A stretch of DNA of 8,387 nt, taken from NCBI GenBank assembly GCA_018066065.1, contig JAGHSC010000062.1, forward strand, positions 1 through 8,387, in the 5' to 3' direction. Below, in pieces: positions 1 through 6,282 of the stretch (position 1 is its first letter; every line of letters begins with the position of its first letter). This DNA comes from Candidatus Cryptobacteroides faecihippi. Lineage in GTDB: Bacteria; Bacteroidota; Bacteroidia; Bacteroidales; UBA932. Position numbers and translations under genes: made by a program. The notes under the pieces were generated by a model that was not told the DNA's origin, did not search any database, and was given only the letters and a program-made list of their open reading frames with translations.

Positions 1-642
1 CTTCAGAGCCATCCTGACTTGTCTTTCGGCTTCCTGGTACCTGATCTGCCCGCGTCCTTCCTCGATCGGCCTTCCGTTGAATGAAAAGTTGCTCCTGACG
101 AGGTAGCCGTCCGGGGCGACTGCCGGATCATTCACGTCGAACTTGTAATAGTTAGTGAAGTTCACCTCGAAGTAGGCTCCGTTGCCCTGCGCATCGATGA
201 CTCCGTAGTTAGTGCCGACGTTCAGCGGTCTTGGGAGCGTGTCCAGGAAGTTCTGGAAGTCCTGTACGGTCCTGCATCGCTGGAGGGCCATCGTCATCAG
301 CCTGCCGTTGTTGTTGGACTTGCTTTCGTCCTCGATGTCCTTGATGTTGTAGGACAGGGTGTTCATGATGCTGAACCCTTCGCTGTTCGTGCCGATCCAG
401 ATGCTGGTGGAGCTGCTGGATGCGTCCACGATGCCGACATAGGAGTAGTGGCCGTCCACGGCTAGAAGGTGCCTGGTGAGGTTCTCCTTGGCTCCGGTGT
501 CGCGATTCTTCCACATCAGCGGTCTTCCGTCGGAAGTGACTTTGCCTGAGAGGATCACGCTTGTGCATGGGTACGCCGGGATGCTGAACGCAAGCGCGCA
601 GAGGAGCATCAGCGGGATGAGGGTGGAATTCTTCATATTCAT
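1..642 (-). CDS. Secreted Ntn-type hydrolase, C45/carcinine-hydrolase-like (partial, C-terminus outside window)
   Basis: 214 residues are visible from the ATG at 642 and the frame is open to the left edge, so the C-terminus is missing. Residues 1-25 form a signal peptide: a Lys near the start, a hydrophobic run LIPLMLLCALAFSIPA, then Cys26. Cys26 begins a CTSVILSG stretch followed by WKNRDTG (44-50), the pattern of Ntn hydrolases of the C45 / acyl-transferase / choloylglycine-hydrolase clan, where the Cys exposed by processing is the nucleophile and the NRD segment helps shape the active site. Further family-like segments are GTNSEGFSIMN (84-94), NYGVIDAQGNGAYFEVN (145-161) and LVRSNF (181-186). 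The expected chemistry is hydrolysis or transfer at an amide bond of a small acylated substrate in the periplasm; the substrate cannot be told. A second in-frame ATG at 636 is an equally possible start. It lies 10 nt behind the Smr gene, so the two are probably co-transcribed. The family call is fairly sure, the exact subfamily is not. Confidence 0.78.
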   Translation of the reverse strand, partial: MNMKNSTLIPLMLLCALAFSIPAYPCTSVILSGKVTSDGRPLMWKNRDTGAKENLTRHLLAVDGHYSYVGIVDASSSSTSIWIGTNSEGFSIMNTLSYNIKDIEDESKSNNNGRLMTMALQRCRTVQDFQNFLDTLPRPLNVGTNYGVIDAQGNGAYFEVNFTNYYKFDVNDPAVAPDGYLVRSNFSFNGRPIEEGRGQIRYQEAERQVRMALK

Positions 643-652
643 TTAGCCTTTC

Positions 653-1321
653 TTACCTTATCGTGACTATGACTGTGCCGGGGCCGTAGTTGTCGGCTGT
701 TCCGTACTGGTAGGTGCAGGATAGGGCGAAGGTTTCGTCGAGTTCCCTGCGCACGGCGTCCCTGAGCCTGCCGTCCCCGAAGCCGTGGATGAAGATGAGT
801 TTCCTTCCCTTGTGCTTCAGGTTCTCGCGGATGGTCCTTCTGAAGAAGTCCATCTGGTAGTCCAGGGCGGCCCATTCCGGGATGGATTCGCTGCCCGGAA
901 TGCGCTCCAGGTGGAGGTCGACGATCTTCTCCCCGCTGGTGGCCGACTTCCGCAAGTCATTCTGTTCCTTGTGTTTCCTGATCGATGAAGGCATGGATCT
1001 GTAGAGAGCCTGATCCTCTTCCTTGTTGATCACGATGAACTCGCCCTTGGTTGCCGTGAATGTCAGTCCGTCAGGGTAGGTGAGCTCGAAGCAGCCTTCG
1101 CGGAAACCTGTGATCGTGGCCTCGTCGTTCGTGTCCATCATCCTGACCTTCATGCCCTTTGAATATCCTTCATTGCGGGCGTGTTCCTCATGGATCGAGC
1201 GGTGCACGATGGTGCGCTGCCTCCTTGGCTGGGCTGTTCCCGCCGCGGCAGGGGATTCGCCTTTCTCCATCGACTTCCTGAGCGATTTCAGCTGTGAGAA
1301 ATCTGAAAACTTTCCTTCCAT
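653..1321 (-). CDS. Smr-domain protein (DUF2027/MutS2 C-terminal-like)
   Basis: 222 aa, cytoplasmic, with no signal peptide or membrane segment. The N-terminal 50 residues are basic and low in order. Residues about 53-100 form a small beta-rich segment (GMKVRMMDT, ATITGF, FELTYPDG, FIVI) resembling the KOW/SH3-like piece found before Smr in related proteins. Residues about 132-222 are the Smr domain, with DLHL at 135-138 and HGFGDGRLRDAVRREL at 179-194, corresponding to the HGxGxGxLR motif of MutS2-type Smr nucleases. Smr domains bind or nick nucleic acid and are linked to recombination control or ribosome rescue in other bacteria; which applies here is unknown. It resembles Bacteroides DUF2027 proteins as I recall them, but is shorter (those are about 340 aa). 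The ATG at 1321 gives the longest frame and sits 36 nt downstream of a TAATTTTG -7 box. It is the first gene of a two-gene unit with the C45-like hydrolase. Confidence 0.85.
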   Translation of the reverse strand: MEGKFSDFSQLKSLRKSMEKGESPAAAGTAQPRRQRTIVHRSIHEEHARNEGYSKGMKVRMMDTNDEATITGFREGCFELTYPDGLTFTATKGEFIVINKEEDQALYRSMPSSIRKHKEQNDLRKSATSGEKIVDLHLERIPGSESIPEWAALDYQMDFFRRTIRENLKHKGRKLIFIHGFGDGRLRDAVRRELDETFALSCTYQYGTADNYGPGTVIVTIR

Positions 1322-1342
1322 TACTTCGTAGGCTGTGTTTAT

Positions 1343-1374
1343 CTCTGCGAATTTAGCAAAATTACGTATCTTTG
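1343..1374 (+). promoter_or_regulatory. Bacteroidota-type promoter for the DUF1294-GNAT-UbiA-radical SAM unit
   Basis: TATCTTTG at 1367-1374 matches the -7 consensus TAnnTTTG exactly. CTCTG at 1343-1347 lies 19 nt upstream, at the spacing expected for the -33 element (consensus TTTG, so imperfect). The -7 box ends 21 nt before the ATG at 1396, which implies a very short leader of roughly 15 nt. It is back to back with the minus-strand box at 1357-1364. Confidence 0.6.
1357..1364 (-). promoter_or_regulatory. Bacteroidota-type -7 box for the Smr/hydrolase unit
   Basis: The minus strand reads TAATTTTG, an exact match to the Bacteroidota sigma-ABfr -7 consensus TAnnTTTG, 35 nt before the Smr start codon. 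No convincing TTTG-type -33 element is seen upstream, so this rests on one box and its position. Confidence 0.5.
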
Positions 1375-1395
1375 AAGAATCAATGGAATCATAAT

Positions 1396-1680
1396 ATGTC
1401 AGTACCTACCGTGTCCAGCATTCTTGCATCCGCCCTTGCGGTTGTGAACGTCATGGGCTTTGCCCTTTTCGGAATAGACAAGCTCAAGGCCAGGCTCGGG
1501 TCCAGAAGGATTTCAGAGAAGACTCTTCTGACCGTCGCCGCTCTTTTCGGAGCCCTTGGAAGCCTGCTCGGCATGGTGCTGTTTCACCACAAGGTCAGCA
1601 AGAAGAAGTTCTATCTCTCGGTCCCTCTCCTCCTCGTAGCCCAGGCGGCCCTGCTGTGGATCCTTCAGATGGGCCTTTAA
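1396..1680 (+). CDS. DUF1294 family small membrane protein
   Basis: 94 aa from the ATG at 1396. A longer frame from a TTG at 1372 is possible but that codon lies inside the -7 promoter box, so it is rejected. Three hydrophobic segments are seen (about 4-26, 43-62 and 73-91). Family-defining features of DUF1294 are in order: N18, F22, GIDKLKA (26-32), RRISE (37-41), a glycine-rich second helix with G52, G55 and G59, then FHHK (63-66) and KKF (70-72). Length is typical for the family. The cytoplasmic-side basic and His residues are conserved, but no biochemical role is established for DUF1294 to my knowledge. It is the first gene of the plus-strand unit; its stop is 12 nt before the GNAT gene. 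Confidence 0.88.
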   Translation: MSVPTVSSILASALAVVNVMGFALFGIDKLKARLGSRRISEKTLLTVAALFGALGSLLGMVLFHHKVSKKKFYLSVPLLLVAQAALLWILQMGL

Positions 1681-1692
1681 TCCTGAACCTGC

Positions 1693-2145
1693 ATGGAGAT
1701 TACAATCGAAAAAGGATGCATCGCCGACCGTGATGCGATCGTTCAGTTCCAGGTCGACATGGCCCTCGAGTCAGAGGGTACCGTCCTTGACCCTGCCACT
1801 GTCACCAAGGGAGTCGAGACCGGCCTGAGATGCCCTGAGAAGGGTACGTACTTTGTTGCCAAGGTTGACGGCATTGTCGTCGGAAGCCTTTTTCTTACAA
1901 AGGAGTGGAGCGACTGGAACAACTGTGACTACTGGTGGATCCAGAGTGTCTACGTGCTTCCGGACTATCGTGGGAAGGGAGTTTTCAGGATGCTTTACAA
2001 GGAGGTAGAAAGACGTGCCGTCGAAGCAGGCTCGACATGCCTTCGCCTCTATGTCGACAAGACCAACGAAAGGGCCAAGGCAACCTACCGTAAGCTCGGG
2101 ATGGACGAGTGCCATTACCTGATGTACGAGGAGACTCTCCGTTAG
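1693..2145 (+). CDS. GNAT family N-acetyltransferase
   Basis: 150 aa, soluble, full family length. The acetyl-CoA binding motif A is clear: SVYVLPDYRGKGVFRMLYKEV (85-105) contains the R93-G-K-G96 version of the Q/RxxGxG/A pyrophosphate loop. Motif B follows as NERAKATYRKLGM (125-137), where the Tyr of ATYRKLGM is at the place of the usual general acid. Upstream beta strands YFVAKVDGIVVGSLFL (53-68) fit the central sheet. It should transfer an acetyl group from acetyl-CoA to an amine, in the cytoplasm; the acceptor is unknown. A Trp/Asp/Asn-rich stretch just before motif A (EWSDWNNCDYWW, 71-82) probably lines the acceptor site. It begins 12 nt after DUF1294 and ends 43 nt before UbiA. Confidence 0.92.
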   Translation: MEITIEKGCIADRDAIVQFQVDMALESEGTVLDPATVTKGVETGLRCPEKGTYFVAKVDGIVVGSLFLTKEWSDWNNCDYWWIQSVYVLPDYRGKGVFRMLYKEVERRAVEAGSTCLRLYVDKTNERAKATYRKLGMDECHYLMYEETLR

Positions 2146-2188
2146 GATTCCATTTTTGACATTGACTATCTGAATCAGTTTCAATCTT

Positions 2189-3223
2189 ATGAGCAAGTTT
2201 TCTTTCTGGATGGACAACGCGAGGAAGATTTCCCTTCCTCAGAGTGCCATTCCATGCATCACCGCAATCATCCTTTCAATCGGACAGGATGGATTCTTCT
2301 GGCCTATCGCGATCCCAGTCTTCCTCGGCGTCTGTGCCGCGCATCTGGGAATGAACCTCGCGGATGACTATTTCGACTACAAGAAGGGCATCCCTTCCAA
2401 TGAGATCCGCTCCACTCTTGCTGCAGAGGGTTCTGTACGTGCAAGGATGGAGAAGTGCAGCTACATCCAGTCAGGTGCCGCCACCGTCGATGATCTCAGG
2501 AAGGCAATCTTCGCCTTCCTTGGCTTTGCAGGACTGATGGGAGTCATCGCTGTCGTCGGACAGCTTCTTGTCAACGGCCCTGCAGCGGCTCTCGCCGTCA
2601 TCGCCTATGCCGTCATCGGCCTGGTTCTCGGCATCCAGTACTCCGGAAAGCCTCTCCAGCTCGGCTACCATGGACTCGGTGAACTCGTGATCGGTCTCAT
2701 GTTCGGACCTCTGAACATCCTCGGTGTGCATGCTGCCATGACAGGCTCGTTCTTCACACCTGACATCTTCCTTCTCAGCATCGGCATCGGATGCATGGTC
2801 ACCAACATCGTCTATGTCCACTCCGTGATGGAAACTGCTGCTGACCAGAAGCTTGGCAAGTTCACCTTCGCCCATCTTCTCGGCAGCACCAATGCCCAGA
2901 TTGCTGCAATCGCAATCTTTGCGATCGTTCCGTTCATCTGCCTGCTGATGAACATCTTCTTCTTCGGATGGAGCCTCTGGTACCTTCTCACCTTGGTGAC
3001 GGTCCCGATGTCCATTTTCCTCATCATCTCGACCTACCGCTTCGTCAACCGCATCCCGCAGGATGACACCCCACGCTGGTGGATGGGCCCGATGGGTGAC
3101 TGGGATTCGTACGTCAAGGGTGGCATGGACTGGTTCCTCATCCGCTGGCTCCTTGCCCGCAACATAGACACATTCTTCTGCCTGATCGTAATCATCGTCT
3201 TCATTATTGGACTCTTCGTATGA
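2189..3223 (+). CDS. UbiA superfamily prenyltransferase, MenA-like
   Basis: 344 aa and polytopic, with about eight or nine hydrophobic segments and little else. UbiA enzymes join a polyprenyl diphosphate to an aromatic or lipid acceptor in the inner membrane. Asp-rich motif I is NLADDYFD (56-63), close to the MenA form NLxNDYxD. A MenA-like central segment follows: YSGKPLQLGYHGLGELVIG (151-169) and FGPLNILG (172-179). Motif II aligns with MenA's RDxxxDxxxGKxT, but here reads METAADQKLGKFT (214-226), so Glu215 replaces the first Asp while Asp219, Gly223 and Lys224 stay. It is longer than MenA (about 300 aa) owing to a loop after motif I and a C-terminal extension with RWWMGPMGDWD (296-306). 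The stop overlaps the next start as ATGA. It may be a divergent menaquinone enzyme (DHNA polyprenyltransferase) or act on another acceptor such as an archaeal-like ether lipid precursor; sequence alone does not decide. Confidence 0.88.
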   Translation: MSKFSFWMDNARKISLPQSAIPCITAIILSIGQDGFFWPIAIPVFLGVCAAHLGMNLADDYFDYKKGIPSNEIRSTLAAEGSVRARMEKCSYIQSGAATVDDLRKAIFAFLGFAGLMGVIAVVGQLLVNGPAAALAVIAYAVIGLVLGIQYSGKPLQLGYHGLGELVIGLMFGPLNILGVHAAMTGSFFTPDIFLLSIGIGCMVTNIVYVHSVMETAADQKLGKFTFAHLLGSTNAQIAAIAIFAIVPFICLLMNIFFFGWSLWYLLTLVTVPMSIFLIISTYRFVNRIPQDDTPRWWMGPMGDWDSYVKGGMDWFLIRWLLARNIDTFFCLIVIIVFIIGLFV

Positions 3224-4128
3224 TAAAGCAATATTTCTACCTCGCGCAGTGGTTCGTCCGTGCGCGTTTCTTCGGCCGCAAGGCTCCGCTCCAGACCGTT
3301 CTCTTCATCACCGACAAGTGCAACCTCCGCTGCAAGCATTGCTCTGTCTACGGCAGTGCAGGCTACCGTCAGCGCCGCTTCGAGGACATCCTCGACGACA
3401 TGAAGGAATCTTACAAGGCTGGTTCCCGCTTCATCGATCTCGAGGGTGGCGAGCCTACTCTCTGGAAGGAGGACGGAAAGACCATCAACGACATCATCGA
3501 TGCAGCTCTTGCAATGGGATTCTTCTCCGTCACTGTCACCACAAATGCCCAGCAGGACTTCTCCTGGATCCATCCGAATTCGATCTGGGTCTCCATGGAT
3601 GGCGTGGGAGAGTATCATGAGAAGATCCGTGGCGAAGGGACATTCGCCCGTCTGGAGGAGAACATCCGCAAGAGCGGGAAGAAGCACATCTGCGTCAACA
3701 TGGTCGTCAATTCCCTCAACTGGGAGTCTCTTGACGCAGCAATGGAATATGCCCGCAGCAACGAAGCCATCGAGCAGATCTCCGTCAATTTCCACACTCC
3801 TTATCCTGGCACCGAGTACCTGATGCTACCTCCTGAGAAGAAGGTGGAACTCATCGACAAGGTCCTCGACTACAAGAAGAAGGGCTATCCTATCATGAAT
3901 TCCCGCTCGGGACTTCGCCGCATGAAGAAGAACACTCTCGGACAGATGCAGCTCGGCAAGGAGTGCTTCGTCACCAACTTCATCTATCCTGACGGTTCCC
4001 GCGGACTCTGTGTCGGCTATGGTACGGAGAAGTGCCGCGACTGTGGATTCTGCATGGCTGGCGAGATGTCATCCGTCTTCCACTTCTGTCCGGACACGGT
4101 CCTGGCTGGATTCAAGCTCAGGATGTAA
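3220..4128 (+). CDS. Radical SAM enzyme with a cysteine-rich C-terminus
   Basis: 302 aa, no signal peptide. The radical SAM cluster motif CX3CX2C is CNLRCKHC (Cys34, Cys38, Cys41), preceded by a beta strand VLFITDK; the SAM-binding GGEPTLW is at 76-82, and VTTNA (106-110), WVSMDG (123-128) and VNFHTPYPGTE (189-199) mark later strands of the barrel. The C-terminal part has six more cysteines: Cys249-X9-Gly-X4-Cys264, like the start of a SPASM/Twitch auxiliary cluster, then CRDCGFC (272-278) and Cys290. This spacing is not the standard SPASM CX2CX5CX3C and also recalls the CxxC...GE ending of HpnH-type (DUF3463) enzymes. At least one auxiliary Fe-S cluster is likely. The start ATG overlaps the UbiA stop by 4 nt, which implies coupled translation and a shared pathway, possibly C-C bond formation or methylation on the prenylated product. 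The reaction is not known. Confidence 0.9.
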   Translation: MIKQYFYLAQWFVRARFFGRKAPLQTVLFITDKCNLRCKHCSVYGSAGYRQRRFEDILDDMKESYKAGSRFIDLEGGEPTLWKEDGKTINDIIDAALAMGFFSVTVTTNAQQDFSWIHPNSIWVSMDGVGEYHEKIRGEGTFARLEENIRKSGKKHICVNMVVNSLNWESLDAAMEYARSNEAIEQISVNFHTPYPGTEYLMLPPEKKVELIDKVLDYKKKGYPIMNSRSGLRRMKKNTLGQMQLGKECFVTNFIYPDGSRGLCVGYGTEKCRDCGFCMAGEMSSVFHFCPDTVLAGFKLRM

Positions 4129-4149
4129 GACCGTTTCATCATGCCGTGA

Positions 4150-4189
4150 ATGAAATCAGCCCGCAGTCAGAGACCGCGGGCTGATTCAT
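4150..4189. terminator. Bidirectional hairpin terminator between convergent units
   Basis: ATGAAATCAGCCCGC (4150-4164) pairs with GCGGGCTGATTCAT (4176-4189) across an 11-nt loop, with a single bulged A. The stem is about 14 bp with a GC-rich core. It lies 22 nt after the radical SAM stop and on the other strand 23 nt after the last minus-strand stop at 4212. A strong U-tract is missing on either side (only TTCATTTAT on the plus strand), which is common in Bacteroidota, so termination strength is uncertain. Confidence 0.75.
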
Positions 4190-4202
4190 TTATCGGAAGG
4201 GG

Positions 4203-4228
4203 AGCCTGAGCTTATTCAGCTTCAGGCT
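4203..4228 (-). terminator. Small hairpin enclosing the stop codon of the minus-strand tail
   Basis: AGCCTGAGC (4203-4211) pairs with GCTTCAGGCT (4219-4228) with one bulge and a 7-nt loop, and the stop codon at 4212-4214 is in that loop. It may be a first terminator or an mRNA-end stabiliser ahead of the larger hairpin at 4150-4189. It could also be chance in a short inverted repeat of coding origin. Confidence 0.35.
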
Positions 4229-4513
4229 CTTCTACATATTCGTAGCAGACGCCAGGGTTCTCGAACTTGAGGCGTGCTGGCTCTTCGCGGACATCATCCT
4301 TCTTGTAGGTGATTGTCCAGGTGTCCAGGGTGATCATCTCCCAGATCTTCTCTGCCGTCATAGGCTCGGCAAATCGTATCATGATTGAAGGAACGAGGTC
4401 CTTGTTGAGCTGGAGATAGGTTCCGATGACGCCTTCCTCGCTGAGATGTGGTTGCTGAGGAATGGCAGGCTTCTCATGACGATAGGCTTCTCGTAGTTAT
4501 GGTTTGCAATCTC
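4212..4513 (-). pseudogene. Detached C-terminal coding remnant of the iron-sulfur membrane protein
   Basis: Directly after the TAA at 4514-4516 the same frame stays protein-like for 24 codons (4513-4442), including NYEKPIVMRSLPFLSNHIS with the C/G-rich third positions of the surrounding genes. Frame then changes near 4440-4446: the -1 alternative frame from AGC at 4442 reads SEEGVIGTYLQLNKDLVPS, continues through IRFAEPMTAEKIWEMI and WTITYKKDD, and ends EEPEAE-TAA at 4212-4214 (76 codons). Loss of one base (or gain of two) would explain the shift. Restored, the protein would be about 685 aa. The tail has no good start of its own and starts with no visible ribosome site, so it is not an independent gene. 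Either the gene has been truncated recently by two lesions within 75 nt, or the assembly has errors here. That the region is coding-derived is well supported; which cause is right is open. Confidence 0.75.
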
Positions 4514-6271
4514 TTAGATGTACTGTGGCTTGCCTGCATAGACTTCAGCGCGATTGCGGATGATGGTGCTGTCTCCCTGAGCATATTCACCTTTGTACTC
4601 TGCCTTGAATGGGTCAAGCATGCCGGTGAGGTACTCCTTGATGCCGATCTTGCCTTCACCCTTCTCGAGGCGGACGAATTCGAAGTCGACGTCTGTGGTC
4701 TTGGTCTGTCCGCCGTGGATCGGCATCTCGAGGGTCTTCTTGTTGACTGTCTCGCGGAACCAGTCCTCGTCGAGCTGCTCCTCAGGGTCCATGTAGACTC
4801 TGACGATGAGTGGGCATGCATATTCAGACTCGAGGCCGTAGATCTTCTTGCCGGAGACGCGGAACTGGAGTCCGAGCATGTTGAGGTCGACCTTGCTGGT
4901 CATCTTCTCGGTGCGGATGGTGACGAACTTGAGCTCGCTGAGCTCCTTAGGGTCTGGGCTGTTGACGCGGAAGTGTGATGGCTCGAAGATGGCTTCCTTG
5001 AGGATGTCCTCGTTGGTCCTGGCTGGGTCGTAGCTGATGACGACGGTGTGTGAGCCGACATAGGTCTTCACTCCGTGGACACCGCGGACCTGCTCCATCT
5101 TGGCCTTGAATGCCATTGAGCTTCCGTAGCACTTGACGGTCTTGAGGCCTTCGATCTTGAGGGTCTCGAGCTTCATGCCTTCCTCGACACCCCATGTGAC
5201 GTCGATGGTAGGAAGCTCGAACTTGTTGCCGGCGATGACAGCTGCAATGGTGAGGACGACTGCGAGGATTGCAGGAATGAACTTGCTGAAGCTGCATGAC
5301 TTCTTTTCCTCAGTGGTTTCCTTGGTATCTGCGCAGACGCCGACCTTGAGGGCCTTCATAGGGCAGGCAGCGACACACTCGCCGCAGAGAGTACAGTCGA
5401 CTGAGGTGACCTTCTTTCCGAATGAAGGGACATCGATGTTGTAAGGGCAGGCCTTCTGGCAGCTGTAGCAGTGGCCTCCGCATGTTTTCTCGTCACGGAT
5501 GACGCTGAGGATGTGGAGCTTGCTCTTGCCGCAGAATGCTTCGAGAACCCATGCGAGGACGCACCATGCTGCGAGGAGAACCCAGAAAGGAATCTCGACG
5601 AACTTGCCTGCGATGACCCAGACAACGACGAGGGCGAGCATAGGGAGCCAGAACTTGAAGCTGTTGGAAGCAGCTCCGAGCGGGCAGATGTACTTGCACC
5701 AGAATCTCTTGATGAAGAGACCGAGGAGAAGGACGATGCTGACCGTGACGATGGACATCCAGAGTGTGATCTCACCCTTGAAGCCTGTTGCGACTGCGTA
5801 GTAAGGGTCAAGGTTCTTGCAGAAGAGCTCGCTGGCAGTTGTGGTCATGTAGAAGATCCAGAAGAGCAGACCGTACTTGACGGCGCGGAGGATCTTGTCC
5901 ACGATCGATCCCTGGCGGATCTCGAGAGACTTGATGCCGGTTGCACCGCGGAGCTTCATGAGGAGGTCATCAATCGTTCCGACAGGGCAGAGATAGGCGC
6001 AGAAGAGCTTGCTGAAAAGGATGACACCTGCTGCGAGCACCAGACCCATGAGGATCTGGAGGCTGCTCATCGAGCAAGGGAGTGAGCCCCTTGAAATGTA
6101 GGTGCCGAAGGCTTCGAGACCACCCATAGGGCAAAGCTTCTCAGGGTCAGCGGCTTCCATGTTCGTGAAGATCTTGGTGGCAAGGCCGCTCAGGAAGAAC
6201 ACGATTGCGGCCAGGGTTCCCCACTGGAGAGCCCACTTAGGCCAGTTCTTGGAAAAAGTCGATTTCTTCAT
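4514..6271 (-). CDS. Membrane 4Fe-4S protein with HMA-like domain (NapH/CcoG-type)
   Basis: 585 aa. Hydrophobic segments lie at about 14-32, 72-90, 128-145, 168-188, 207-222, 226-243 and 331-348. The membrane half carries NapH/CcoG/NosR-type CP motifs: CPMGG (47-51), CAYLCP (91-96) and CKYICP (192-197). Two ferredoxin-type cluster sites follow: CGGHCYSCQKACP (264-276; CX3CX2CX3CP, slightly irregular) and CTLCGECVAACP (293-304). After the last membrane helix, residues about 374-432 resemble a ferredoxin-fold heavy-metal-associated domain (VKCYGSS, VRGVHGVKTYV, HTVVISYDPA), but the usual CxxC is CYGS with only Cys381. The remainder (445-585) is unassigned beta-rich sequence. Role inferred: electron transfer across or along the membrane, perhaps tied to metal handling or assembly. 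ATG at 6271 is 11 nt behind the S46 gene after an A/G-rich stretch, so it is the second gene of that unit. The end at 4514 is probably not the ancestral end: coding sequence continues beyond it. Confidence 0.88.
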   Translation of the reverse strand: MKKSTFSKNWPKWALQWGTLAAIVFFLSGLATKIFTNMEAADPEKLCPMGGLEAFGTYISRGSLPCSMSSLQILMGLVLAAGVILFSKLFCAYLCPVGTIDDLLMKLRGATGIKSLEIRQGSIVDKILRAVKYGLLFWIFYMTTTASELFCKNLDPYYAVATGFKGEITLWMSIVTVSIVLLLGLFIKRFWCKYICPLGAASNSFKFWLPMLALVVVWVIAGKFVEIPFWVLLAAWCVLAWVLEAFCGKSKLHILSVIRDEKTCGGHCYSCQKACPYNIDVPSFGKKVTSVDCTLCGECVAACPMKALKVGVCADTKETTEEKKSCSFSKFIPAILAVVLTIAAVIAGNKFELPTIDVTWGVEEGMKLETLKIEGLKTVKCYGSSMAFKAKMEQVRGVHGVKTYVGSHTVVISYDPARTNEDILKEAIFEPSHFRVNSPDPKELSELKFVTIRTEKMTSKVDLNMLGLQFRVSGKKIYGLESEYACPLIVRVYMDPEEQLDEDWFRETVNKKTLEMPIHGGQTKTTDVDFEFVRLEKGEGKIGIKEYLTGMLDPFKAEYKGEYAQGDSTIIRNRAEVYAGKPQYI

Positions 6272-6282
6272 TTCTTCTTTAT

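Noticed and set aside
1372..1395. TTG start that would extend DUF1294 by 8 residues
   Set aside because: The TTG is part of the TATCTTTG promoter box, and the ATG at 1396 gives the usual family N-terminus.
2153..2184. TTGACA-like sequence before UbiA as a promoter
   Set aside because: TTGACA followed by 17 nt leads to TTTCAA, not TATAAT, and the Bacteroidota TAnnTTTG box is absent at a fitting distance.
1771..2217. A 148-codon minus-strand open frame opposite the GNAT gene
   Set aside because: The GNAT frame has clear motifs A and B; the antisense frame has none.
3034..3795. A 253-codon minus-strand open frame opposite the UbiA and radical SAM genes
   Set aside because: It is antisense to two strongly recognisable genes, has no family motif, and arises from the C/G-rich third codon positions of the real genes.
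4442..4500. Reading the tail frame upstream of the shift (…HEKPAIPQQPHLS) as the true coding frame
   Set aside because: It is possible and proline-rich, but uses rare-looking codons such as CTA and CGA and A/T third positions, whereas the frame continuing from the 585-aa protein keeps the gene's C/G third-position bias.
5471..6085. A 204-codon plus-strand open frame rich in Glu and Asp, and a similar 176-codon one at 4448-4978
   Set aside because: Both are mirror images of the iron-sulfur protein gene, with skewed acidic composition and no recognisable domain.
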